Shown here: in pieces, positions 43,035 through 50,869 of the stretch
Layout: each line of letters opens with the position of its first letter
Numbering within the stretch: position 1 is the stretch's first letter
Position numbers and translations under genes: made by a program
Source: Collinsella sp.
Lineage (GTDB): Bacteria > Actinomycetota > Coriobacteriia > Coriobacteriales > Coriobacteriaceae
DNA: 64,000 nucleotides
Assembly (NCBI GenBank): GCA_019424965.1
Contig: JAHYYL010000001.1
Coordinates: 24,762-88,761 of the forward strand
Direction: 5' to 3'
The notes under the pieces: generated by a model
What the model saw: only the letters and a program-made list of their open reading frames with translations
The model's database searches: none
Told to the model about the DNA's origin: nothing

Positions 43035-45335
43035 ATGTTCGCTGCCGCCATCTCGCTCGTCGGTCTTGCGGCGACCGTCTACCTTGTCTTGCGCGAGGCC
43101 AAGGCCATTCGCGCTCAGTCGGGCACCGTTGCCAAAAGCGCTCTTGGATGGAGCGTCGCCTTCGGCCTGTTCCAGCTCTTTTTGACCGTCTGGGGCGCCA
43201 TTGGCCTCGTCGCCCAAAACGAGCCGCTCGCCTTTGTGATGCTCATCCTGACCAACGCCATCCTCACCGGCTGCGCTTGGGCCAGCATCGCCCGCGACCG
43301 TATCGCCCCGCGCGTCTTTGCGTTTGCCGCGCCCGATGCCCCCGCCCTCACCGGCAAGCTCGCCCGCCTGCGCGGCGCCTTTGTGGGCAAACCGCTCGTC
43401 GCCGCCGTCCTGTGCCTGCTGCTCGCCGGCGTCTTTGCGCTGCTGGGCATGGAGGTCTCGTCCAACCACGACTTTACCTGGGTCTACCCCCTGTGCATCC
43501 TGCTCGAGTGGGCCATCATCACCACGCTCATGGTCGGCCTGTTCTTCCTGTTCCAGCGCCACGGCGCGGCTCCCGCGGTCCTGGCCTTTGCCCTCTTTGT
43601 CCTGGGCATTGCCGAGTTCTTTGTCATCACGTTTAAATCCATGCCCATCCAGCCGGGCGACCTTTCGGCCATCTCCACCGCCGCCGCAGTCGCCGGCAAC
43701 GGCTACACCTTCTCCATCTCGCTGTTCTGCGTGCTGTCCATGGGCTTTACCGCCATCGCCATGCTGCTATGCGAGTACGCCGGCCTGGTGGCACCGCACC
43801 GTCAAAAGGGTGCCGCCAACGCCAAGCGCATGCTGCTCATCAACCTGCTCGTGGCGGTGCTGTGCCTGGGCGGCGTGACCGCGCATGTCACGCTTATCGA
43901 CTACTACAACACCCTCGGCATCACCGTCTACACCTGGCGTCCGCTCGAGAGCTACTGGCGCGAGGGCTACCTGCCTGCCTTTATTAGTGCGGCGCAGTCC
44001 ATCAAGCCGCCCAAACCCGCCGACTACTCCGTCGACGATGCCAAGACCACGCTCAAAAAGTACGCCAAGGCCTACGACAAGTCCGACGCCGCCAAGAGCG
44101 ACGAGCGCGCCGCCGCAAAGGAGCAGTTCGACAGCGAGAAGCCCACGGTCATCGCCATCATGAACGAGACCTTCTCGGACCTGTCGATCTATCAGAACAT
44201 GCGCGCCGGCTACGAGGGCCCGCAGTACTTTAAGAACCTTTCCAACTGTCTCAGCCGCGGCAAGCTCTATGTGAGCGCCTACGGCGGCGGCACGGCCAAT
44301 ACCGAGTTTGAGTTTATGACCGGCAACTCCATGGCCAACCTGGGCTCGGGCGTGTACCCCTACACCATCTACAACATGGAGACGACCGGGAACCTGGCAG
44401 AGCAGTTCAAGTCGCTCGGATATTCCACCACGGCCATGCACCCCAACCACGCCACCAACTGGAACCGCGAGAACGTCTACAAGGACTTTGGCTTTGACCA
44501 GTTCCTGTCCATCAACGACTTCCAGGGCGCCGATACCCTGCGCGGCATGGTGACCGACCAGGCTACCTACGACAAGATTCTTGAGCTGCTCGACCAGAAC
44601 GCCGATCCGCAGTTCATCTTCGACGTGACCATGCAGAACCACTCGGGCTACGACACGGGCCTGCTGCCGGTCGACAAGCAGATGCACCTGAACATCGACA
44701 CGACCGACCTGGACGCCAAGACCGTCGAGGACGGCACGCTCTCCGATGTCGACGAGTATGTCTCGTGCATCGAGCAGTCCGATCAGGCGCTGCGCTACTT
44801 CCTCAACGCCCTGAGCAAGCTCGACCGTAAGGTGGTCGTGGTGTTCTGGGGCGACCACCAGCCGTTCTTCCCGTCTAAGTTCAACGATAAGTGGTTTACC
44901 GGCGAGGACGATGCCACCCATCAGGAGCGCTTGTGGCAGACCGACTACATCATTTGGGCTAACTACGACGTAGCCGGTTGCAACCAGACGAGTGAGGTCG
45001 ACGACCTGTCCACCAACTATCTGTCCACCCAGCTGATGCAGCTGATCGGCGCACCGCTGACCGACTACCAGAAGGCGCATATGACATTGCGCGAGTCGCT
45101 GCCCGCCATCAACTCCGTGGGCTACGAGGACGCCAGCCTGCGCTGGGCGCTCTCCTCCAACGTCACCGGTGACGACGCCGCCGCAGCAGCCGCCACCAAG
45201 GCGCGCGAGGATTACGCCAAGATGCAGTACTACGAGATGTTCCGCGACGGCAAGAACGTGTACACCAAGCACTTCCAGACCGAGGCCAACGAGACCGACC
45301 CCAACCTGGCGCCGGGTACGACCAAGATCAAATAG
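43035..45335 (+). CDS. LTA synthase family sulfatase-fold membrane enzyme
   Basis: 766 residues from ATG 43035 (GAGGAG upstream). N-terminal membrane domain with about six helices to residue 300, a short Lys/Asp-rich linker, then an extracytoplasmic alkaline-phosphatase-like domain: MNETFSDLSIYQNM near 370, GGGTANTEFEFMTGNSMANL near 417 with the probable catalytic Thr, WGDHQPFFPSKF near 610. This is the LtaS/phosphoglycerol-transferase pattern, acting on lipoteichoic acid-like glycolipids at the outer face. C-terminal tail of about 70 residues is polar. Confidence 0.88.
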   Translation: MFAAAISLVGLAATVYLVLREAKAIRAQSGTVAKSALGWSVAFGLFQLFLTVWGAIGLVAQNEPLAFVMLILTNAILTGCAWASIARDRIAPRVFAFAAPDAPALTGKLARLRGAFVGKPLVAAVLCLLLAGVFALLGMEVSSNHDFTWVYPLCILLEWAIITTLMVGLFFLFQRHGAAPAVLAFALFVLGIAEFFVITFKSMPIQPGDLSAISTAAAVAGNGYTFSISLFCVLSMGFTAIAMLLCEYAGLVAPHRQKGAANAKRMLLINLLVAVLCLGGVTAHVTLIDYYNTLGITVYTWRPLESYWREGYLPAFISAAQSIKPPKPADYSVDDAKTTLKKYAKAYDKSDAAKSDERAAAKEQFDSEKPTVIAIMNETFSDLSIYQNMRAGYEGPQYFKNLSNCLSRGKLYVSAYGGGTANTEFEFMTGNSMANLGSGVYPYTIYNMETTGNLAEQFKSLGYSTTAMHPNHATNWNRENVYKDFGFDQFLSINDFQGADTLRGMVTDQATYDKILELLDQNADPQFIFDVTMQNHSGYDTGLLPVDKQMHLNIDTTDLDAKTVEDGTLSDVDEYVSCIEQSDQALRYFLNALSKLDRKVVVVFWGDHQPFFPSKFNDKWFTGEDDATHQERLWQTDYIIWANYDVAGCNQTSEVDDLSTNYLSTQLMQLIGAPLTDYQKAHMTLRESLPAINSVGYEDASLRWALSSNVTGDDAAAAAATKAREDYAKMQYYEMFRDGKNVYTKHFQTEANETDPNLAPGTTKIK

Positions 45336-45360
45336 CGGGTCGCTCATAACTGAAACGTCT

Positions 45361-45492
45361 GTCCGGGCGGAGGCATATAAGGTTCCCTGCTCGGACAGTC
45401 CTGCGCAAGACGGAGGCCACATTAAGTGGCCTCCTGTTCGTGCGGAACTCGCGATAAAGTTCATATGCGGCCGTTGGCGCCCGGGCAGCGCC
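45361..45492 (+). repeat. ACAGTCCTGC palindromic element, copy A
   Basis: Core ACAGTCCTGC, inner hairpin GGAGGCCACATTAAGTGGCC then CTCC, then GTGCGGAACTCGCGATAAA. Outer arms (GGCATAT...AGGTT against AAGTTCATATGC) pair only imperfectly. Lies 25 bases after the LTA-synthase stop. Confidence 0.75.
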
Positions 45493-45639
45493 GGGGACCT
45501 TTCTGTATCGATATAGCTTCTGAGCTGGATCGGCGTCGACAACGTCCAGCAAGGTTAACAAGCCAGCGTCGAATTTCCGGCGTGCTTTAGCTGAAAGAAA
45601 AGATGGCATGCGGAGCTTTGCTCCGCATTTGGGATGGGA

Positions 45640-45775
45640 GCCCCTCGGGAGCGGGCGGGCGTATACAAGGTTTATCGCGAGTTCCGCACGAGCCGGAGAG
45701 CACTTAATGTGCTCTCCGTGCGAGCAGGACTGTAGAGCAGGAAACCTTGTATACGCCCGCCCGCTCCCGAGGGGC
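45640..45775 (-). repeat. ACAGTCCTGC palindromic element, copy B, with 34-base perfect outer arms
   Basis: Arms 45640-45673 and 45742-45775 are exact inverted copies over 34 bases (begin GCCCCTCGGGAGCGGG). The core is inverted relative to copies A and C: read on the minus strand it gives ACAGTCCTGC, inner hairpin GGAGAGCACATTAAGTGCTC then TCC, and GTGCGGAACTCGCGATAAA. Confidence 0.88.
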
Positions 45776-45873
45776 ATCTCTCATGCAAAAACTTTTGTTG
45801 GGTAAAGTCCGAGGTCAATGGCGTTTTATACCGAGAAATTCAAAAATAGTTGAAAATTCATTACAAATTTGCG

Positions 45874-45902
45874 TTGACTTTAGGTAACTAAAGTTTCATA
45901 CT
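45874..45902 (+). promoter_or_regulatory. cstA promoter with operator-like palindrome in the spacer
   Basis: TTGACT, 17-base spacer, CATACT. Bases overlapping the -35 and spacer form ACTTTAG-GTAA-CTAAAGT, a perfect 7-base inverted repeat, well placed for repression. Confidence 0.7.
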
Positions 45903-45973
45903 GCTTTTCATCCACTGGGGGATGTGAACACGCACGGATCGTTCGCATCATGATTGAAGAGGATTTCTTAGAC

Positions 45974-46018
45974 ATGTTCACGCATCAGCTAAACATTATC
46001 AGCGTAGTAATTATCTGA
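45974..46018 (+). CDS. Ile/Val-rich leader peptide of cstA
   Basis: ATG at 45974 (GAGGA ten bases upstream) encodes MFTHQLNIISVVII and stops with TGA; an ATG eight codons earlier is in frame. Seven of the last eight residues before the stop (IISVVII, one Ser) are Ile or Val, the signature of branched-chain amino-acid attenuators. CGCATCAG at 45981-45988 and CTGATGCG at 46015-46022 pair across these codons, so ribosome position would change the RNA fold. A terminator follows 54 bases later. Confidence 0.75.
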   Translation: MFTHQLNIISVVII

Positions 46019-46071
46019 TGCGGGTTAGCACATACAGCTAGCCCGTACGATAACGGGCGGCTGATGAAGAT

Positions 46072-46108
46072 GAGGGCCGTCGAGCGCAACCGACGGCCCT
46101 CATTTTTT
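46072..46108 (+). terminator. Attenuator terminator in the cstA leader
   Basis: GAGGGCCGTCG and CGACGGCCCTC form a perfect 11-base stem followed by A and six T. It lies between the leader peptide and the cstA ribosome site. Upstream, GGGTTAGC/GCTAGCCC and GCCCGT/ACGGGC (46023-46056) offer alternative stems. Confidence 0.88.
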
Positions 46109-46143
46109 ATGTCTAGGAAGTTCTTTTTAGAGGAGGAAATGTA

Positions 46144-48033
46144 ATGAACGGAGTCTTGCTCATGGTTGTGGCCGCGGCGGTGCTCGCCTGCGGCTATCTG
46201 GGCTACGGCCGCTGGCTGGCCAACAAGTGGGGCGTTGACAAAGAAGCCCTCACGCCGGCCAAGCGCATGAAGGACGGCAAGAGCTTCTCGCCCGTCTCCG
46301 CCTTTACCGCGTTCTCGCACCAGTTCAGCTCGATCTGCGGTGCTGGCCCTGTCACGGGTACGATCGTCGCCATGGCCTTTGGCTGGCTGCCCGTCGTGCT
46401 CTGGGTCCTCGCCGGCGGCATCTTCTTTGGCGCCGTCCACGACTTTGGTGCTCTGTACGCTTCGATGAAGAACAACGGCAAGTCGCTCGCTCAGCTCATC
46501 GAGAAGTACATCGGCAAGACCGGCCGTCGCCTGTTCCTGCTGTTCTGCTGGCTGTTCTGCATCATCGTCATCGCCGCCTTCACTGACATGGTCTGCAAGA
46601 CGTTCATGTTCACCCCGGCCGTTGACGCTTCTGGCGCCGCTACCGGTGCCATCGACTTCACCAAGTCCTATGCCGCTGGCTGCGCTGGCACCATCTCCAT
46701 CCTTTTCACCTTCGTCGCTATCGCCTTTGGTTGGGCCCAGAAGAAGTTCAACCTCACCGGTGCCGCCGAGTTCGTCACCGGCGTGGTCCTCATGGTTCTC
46801 ATGTTCGCCGTCGGTATGCAGTTCCCGGTCTACCTGGATAAGTTCCAGTGGTTCGCCGTCGTCATGGTCTACCTGGTCTTCGCTGGCGCTATGCCCATCC
46901 AGATGCTCAAGACCCCGCGTGACTACCTCACTTCCATCATGATGATCGTCATGATCGTTTGCGCTGTTCTCGGCATCGTCGTCCTGGGCGTCAACGGTCA
47001 GGCCACCATCACCGCTCCGGTCTTCACCGGCTTCTCCACTGCCTCCGGCATGATGTTCCCGGTCCTGTTTGTCTCCGTTGCCTGCGGCGCTCTCTCCGGT
47101 TTCCACAGCCTCGTTTCTTCTGGCACCTCCTCCAAGCAGGTCGAGAAGGAGCAGGACGCCGTCAAGGTCGGTTATGGCGCCATGATCGTCGAGTCCTTCG
47201 TCGGCATCCTTGCTATCATCGTCGCCGGCATCATGTTCTCCGACATGAACACCGCCGGTACCGGCGCCCTCAACGCCGGCGTCGCTTCCACCCCGTTCCA
47301 GATCTTCGCCGCTGGCATCTCCCGCGGTATGCAGGCCTTCGGTGTTGACGGCACGCTCGCTACCGTCTTTATGACCATGAACGTTTCCGCTCTGGCCCTG
47401 ACCTCGCTCGATGCCGTCGCCCGCATCGCCCGCACCTCGTTCTCCGAGTTCTTTGCCCAGACCAACGACGCCCTGGCCATCGAGTCCAAGGCCGGCTACA
47501 TGAAGGTTCTCGGCAACCCCTGGTTCGCCACGGTCGTCACCCTGCTTCCCGGTCTCGCCCTTGCTTTTGGTGGCTATGCCAACATCTGGCCGCTCTTTGG
47601 TGCTTCCAACCAGCTGCTCGGCGGTATGACCATGATCACCCTCGCCGTGTTCTGCAAGTGCACCGGCCGCAAGGGCTGGATGCTCTACGTGCCCGTCGCC
47701 TTCCTGCTCTGCTGCACCTTCACCTCGCTGGTTCAGAGCGCCATGGGCTGCATGACCGCTGTCCAGGCTTACGGCTTCTTCGGCACCATCCCGGCTACCG
47801 CCACCACGGCCGCCGTCTCCGTCGCCGCCACCAAGGGCCTGCAGCTCGTTTTCGCCGTCCTGCTGATGGTCCTGGGCCTCATCGTCGCCGCCAACTGCCT
47901 CAAGGAGTTCTTCGGCAAGGAGGCCGGCTCCATGCCTGACGAGGAGCCCGAGTGGTCCGAGATGGGCAAGGCCGAGTACGGTCGCGCCGCTGCCGCTGAA
48001 GCTCCTGCCGACGCCGAGGCCGCCAAGGCCTAG
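46144..48033 (+). CDS. cstA: CstA family transporter (carbon starvation protein A)
   Basis: 629 residues, GAGGAGGAAATGTA before ATG 46144. Many membrane segments and the family's early signature GYGRWLANKWGVD, FTAFSHQFSSICGAGPVTG and GGIFFGAVHDFGALYAS. CstA/BtsT proteins import peptides or pyruvate. The C-terminal tail is acidic and Ala-rich. Control by an Ile/Val leader peptide attenuator links it to branched-chain amino-acid supply, which fits either peptide import or pyruvate import (pyruvate is a valine precursor). Confidence 0.94.
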   Translation: MNGVLLMVVAAAVLACGYLGYGRWLANKWGVDKEALTPAKRMKDGKSFSPVSAFTAFSHQFSSICGAGPVTGTIVAMAFGWLPVVLWVLAGGIFFGAVHDFGALYASMKNNGKSLAQLIEKYIGKTGRRLFLLFCWLFCIIVIAAFTDMVCKTFMFTPAVDASGAATGAIDFTKSYAAGCAGTISILFTFVAIAFGWAQKKFNLTGAAEFVTGVVLMVLMFAVGMQFPVYLDKFQWFAVVMVYLVFAGAMPIQMLKTPRDYLTSIMMIVMIVCAVLGIVVLGVNGQATITAPVFTGFSTASGMMFPVLFVSVACGALSGFHSLVSSGTSSKQVEKEQDAVKVGYGAMIVESFVGILAIIVAGIMFSDMNTAGTGALNAGVASTPFQIFAAGISRGMQAFGVDGTLATVFMTMNVSALALTSLDAVARIARTSFSEFFAQTNDALAIESKAGYMKVLGNPWFATVVTLLPGLALAFGGYANIWPLFGASNQLLGGMTMITLAVFCKCTGRKGWMLYVPVAFLLCCTFTSLVQSAMGCMTAVQAYGFFGTIPATATTAAVSVAATKGLQLVFAVLLMVLGLIVAANCLKEFFGKEAGSMPDEEPEWSEMGKAEYGRAAAAEAPADAEAAKA

Positions 48034-48072
48034 TCGGTCGGACGGGTTGAATCTCCCATCTATTTGACTCGG

Positions 48073-48112
48073 AAAGACCGGGTCCGCAATCAAGCGGACC
48101 CGGTCTTTTTTC
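48073..48112 (+). terminator. Terminator of cstA
   Basis: AAAGACCGGGTCCGC and GCGGACCCGGTCTTT give a 15-base perfect stem followed by a T-run. Confidence 0.92.
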
Positions 48113-48215
48113 TTGTGGGACAGGTGGTGCAAGGGCGTTCTCGCAGATGTTTTGCGTGGATAGGCTCGCGCGTTGTACCATATGGACGTATATGTGTGCA
48201 TATGAAAGGGACCCC

Positions 48216-50390
48216 GTGGCCAAGACGGTATATTCCGATAATCAAAACAATGTCGATGCTCTGGCTGAGCGCCTGAGCAGCCAGACGTCGCTTTCTGCTG
48301 AGCGTGCCAAGCTGGTTGCCTACGACCTGCTTTGCCGCAAGGCGCTCAAGATCAAGTCGAGCGCGCTGGCGCAGATTTTCCGTTCCGTCGATAAGGAATG
48401 CGACACCAAGGCGATGCGCGATGAGCTTATCGAGGCAAATATCGTGACCAAGATCGAGGGTAGCGGCATTAACGGGCGCCCGGCGTTCTATACCATCAAT
48501 GCTGAGATCCGCGATGCCCAGGAGCAGCCTGCCGAGTCCGTCGAAGATTTTGTCGTCGAGGATTCCGCTGACGTGCCTGCTGTGGAAGAAGCTGCTCCGC
48601 GTGAGCATGTCGATACCGATGAGTTGCTCGATGAGAACGTCGTGCGTGCCTTTACGGCCAAGGCGGGACGCGGCGGTTTTGGCGGGGGTGGCAAGCGCGA
48701 TGCGCAGCGCCGCGCCCAGCAGGAGCGCTTCCGTCGTGCCGTTGCTCAAAAGGGTGAGACGGATGCCGAGGCTGTTGAGGCCGAGGTTGCTGCCGAGTCG
48801 CAGAAGCCCACGAAGGAGCAAAAGCCCGTGGAGGCCCAAGAGCCCAAGCGCCGCCGCGGTGCTCACTTTAAGGCTGCACAGCAGGGTGCCGCGCGTGAGG
48901 TCGAAGAGTCTTCTGAGGTTGCAGACGATGTTGAGGAGTCTGCCAAGAAGGCTCCGGGTTCGTGTCGTCCCGGCCGCGGTTTTGCGGGACGCGCGTATCC
49001 CGTAAAGCGTCAGGAGAAGGGCGAGTCGGTTTCGACCACCCAGGACGAGAAGGCCGTTGAGCCGGCGGCTCGCGAGCAAAAGCCTGTTGAGCCGCAGCTT
49101 GAGGCTGATGCCGAGGCCAAGGGCCAGCAGCCTACTGATGAGCAGACGGAGCGGGGCGCGTCGAGCAAGCCTCGCCGCCGTCGCCATCGTGGGGGCCGCA
49201 GTTCCCATGCCGAGACTGCAGCCGAGAGGACCACGCCGCAGGACGAGGATGCGAAGGCCGAGGTTTCTTCGGGGCAGCCTAAGCGCCAGCCGGCGAAGGA
49301 GAGCAAGTCCGATCGTCCGCAGAAGCAGGCGTCTATGCCGAAGCGCGAGCGCAATTCCCAAGGCGATTCTAAACGCAAGTCTCAGAAGAAGCCGGAGTCT
49401 TCCGCAGCAGGTACTGCTGCCCAGCAGCCCAAGTCGGCCGTTCGCGGTGAGGTATCGGCGTTCGCCCTTGCCCGCGTTTTAGGCAGGCAGCTGCTCAAGG
49501 TTGTCCCTACGCCTACGGCGCTCTCTAAGATCAAGGAGCAGCAGACACAGATCGTAAAGGTCGAGGGCAAGGACGGCAAAAAGGCTCCGCAGCGCACTCA
49601 GCACAACGAGATGTCCAACCGCAAGATTGCCGAGGAAATCGCAATCATCCAGGCTTGGATCGAGCAGAACCGAGGTGCCGATACGCCGGTTGCCTCGCGC
49701 CGCCAGCGTGCCTACCAGATCTTTAACGACGAGAAGGCTTTTGACGGCAAGCACGGTGAGCGCCTGATAAGGCGCATGACCGAAAAGGGCATCAGCATGC
49801 AGGCGATCAAGGTCGCCCCCAATCGCCCCGTGCACTTTACGGGCTTCTTTACGCTGGGCGCCGACAAGCCGTTCATTATGGTCGAAAACCTGGACACCTA
49901 CGACGAGATCGTCAAGCTGCTGCGTGGCCGCAAGCACGCCAAGCTCTTTGGCATCAAGGTGGGCGGCGTGATTTTTGGCGGCGGATGCAAGGCGAGCGTC
50001 TCGCATGCCCTGGACGATTATCTGGCCGAGATTGGCTATCGCTTTAACTGCGTCTACTACGTGGGCGATATCGACCGCGAGGGCGCGCGCATTGTCGAGC
50101 AGGCTCGCAATGCCAATGTGGTTGAGATTCGCCTGCATGCTGGCATGTACCGCGCCATGCTCGCCGAGCACAAGCGTCGCGTGAAGGCCGGCGGAGAGTG
50201 CGAGCCCGCGGCTGCCAACCAGGGCGTGCCGCAGAACTTGGCGGCGACGATCAAGGATCTGCCCATGGTCACGCGTGTGCAGTTCCGCAACGTGCTACGT
50301 GAAGGCGGGCGCATTCCGCAGGAGATTCTGATGACCGCTGACTATCGGGATGGCGACTCGGGAAGCTTCGACCGCATGCTCAACAATTAG
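48216..50390 (+). CDS. Orphan JetD-like (DUF2220-type) TOPRIM protein with winged helix and disordered linker
   Basis: 724 residues from GTG 48216, which follows GAAAGGG; the ATG at 48201 lies before that site. Residues 10-95 look like a winged helix (RSVDKECDTKAMRDELIEAN, GINGRPAFYTINAE). Residues 100-415 are low-complexity E/K/P/Q-rich with RGG-like patches (RGGFGGGGKR, RRRRHRGGRSS). Residues 480-680 resemble the JetD C-terminal half: RRQRAYQIFNDEKAF, then the TOPRIM pieces MVENLDTYDEI near 556 and YYVGDIDREGARI near 616 (acidic E...DxD). JetD is the nuclease of the Wadjet plasmid-defence complex; no jetA, jetB or jetC is in the window. The fold call is by motif; role unknown. Confidence 0.7.
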   Translation: MAKTVYSDNQNNVDALAERLSSQTSLSAERAKLVAYDLLCRKALKIKSSALAQIFRSVDKECDTKAMRDELIEANIVTKIEGSGINGRPAFYTINAEIRDAQEQPAESVEDFVVEDSADVPAVEEAAPREHVDTDELLDENVVRAFTAKAGRGGFGGGGKRDAQRRAQQERFRRAVAQKGETDAEAVEAEVAAESQKPTKEQKPVEAQEPKRRRGAHFKAAQQGAAREVEESSEVADDVEESAKKAPGSCRPGRGFAGRAYPVKRQEKGESVSTTQDEKAVEPAAREQKPVEPQLEADAEAKGQQPTDEQTERGASSKPRRRRHRGGRSSHAETAAERTTPQDEDAKAEVSSGQPKRQPAKESKSDRPQKQASMPKRERNSQGDSKRKSQKKPESSAAGTAAQQPKSAVRGEVSAFALARVLGRQLLKVVPTPTALSKIKEQQTQIVKVEGKDGKKAPQRTQHNEMSNRKIAEEIAIIQAWIEQNRGADTPVASRRQRAYQIFNDEKAFDGKHGERLIRRMTEKGISMQAIKVAPNRPVHFTGFFTLGADKPFIMVENLDTYDEIVKLLRGRKHAKLFGIKVGGVIFGGGCKASVSHALDDYLAEIGYRFNCVYYVGDIDREGARIVEQARNANVVEIRLHAGMYRAMLAEHKRRVKAGGECEPAAANQGVPQNLAATIKDLPMVTRVQFRNVLREGGRIPQEILMTADYRDGDSGSFDRMLNN

Positions 50391-50394
50391 GGAC

Positions 50395-50525
50395 GTGTGG
50401 CCCCGGCGGGCCGGGCATTAAGTTTGCTGCTCTACAGTCCTGCGCAAGACGAAGGCCACATTAAGTGGCCTTCTTTGCGTGCGGAACTCGCGACAAACTT
50501 AATGCCCGGCCGGCCGGGGCCACAC
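50395..50525 (+). repeat. ACAGTCCTGC palindromic element, copy C
   Basis: Outer arms GTGTGGCCCCGGC...GGCCGGGCATTAAGTTTG and the inverse ending at 50525 pair over about 31 bases with one mismatch. Core ACAGTCCTGC, inner hairpin GAAGGCCACATTAAGTGGCC then TTC, then GTGCGGAACTCGCGACAAA. Begins four bases after the JetD-like stop codon. Confidence 0.88.
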
Positions 50526-50709
50526 GGCACTTTGTAGATGGCGGCTCGCTTTTCGGAACTGGGCTGATGTGGGACGGTGGGATTCCGCGTCCGCCTGGTC
50601 GGCGGCCGCGCCCCGCTGCGTCGCTTCGCTCCTTGCGTGCTGCGCTAGAAAACGCTTCGCGTTTCCTCAGCTCCGCACCCTTGCGGGTTCGAATTCCTCC
50701 GCTTGTCCA
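50526..50709. other. Gene-free stretch before tRNA-Gln
   Basis: GC-rich, with short hairpins (AAACGC/GCGTTT near 50650) and an isolated T-loop-like GGGTTCGAATTCC near 50687-50699. The latter has no matching acceptor or D-arm and is not called as a tRNA. Confidence 0.5.
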
Positions 50710-50747
50710 CAAGAAAGCGCCCTGGGCCGTTATGGGCTTAGGGCGCT
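50710..50747 (-). terminator. Terminator of tRNA-Gln
   Basis: On the minus strand AGCGCCCT pairs with AGGGCGCT and TTTCTT follows, ten bases beyond the tRNA 3' end. Confidence 0.8.
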
Positions 50748-50756
50748 CAGTTTTAA

Positions 50757-50831
50757 TGGCTGGGACGGAGGGATTCGAACCCCCAACAGCCGGCACCAAA
50801 AACCGGAGTTCTACCGTTGAACTACGTCCCA
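50757..50831 (-). tRNA. tRNA-Gln (anticodon UUG)
   Basis: 75 bases including an encoded CCA (50757-50759). Acceptor TGGGACG pairs with CGTCCCA; D-arm GTTC/GAAC; anticodon stem CCGGT/GCCGG around TTTTGGT gives anticodon TTG; T-arm GGGGGTTCGAATCCC. Confidence 0.95.
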
Positions 50832-50869
50832 ATGTGTGGTGTTGCCCAAAAGCAACTCGTCTAGTTTAC

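Larger units (their letters stand above)
45336..45873. other. Long gene-free stretch with two palindromic elements
   Basis: No supported gene. Contains element copies A (45361-45492) and B (45640-45775) and, between them, a short hairpin CGGAGC/GCTCCG near 45611-45627. The last 70 bases are AT-rich and lead into the cstA promoter. Confidence 0.65.

Noticed and set aside
45985..48201. Minus-strand open frame of over 700 codons
   Set aside because: Antisense shadow of cstA; glycine/aspartate/histidine-rich translation and no family resemblance.
50570..50707. Possible second tRNA or tRNA remnant with GGGTTCGAATTCC
   Set aside because: T-stem bases do not pair (GCGGG against TCCTC) and no acceptor, D-arm or anticodon stem could be assembled.
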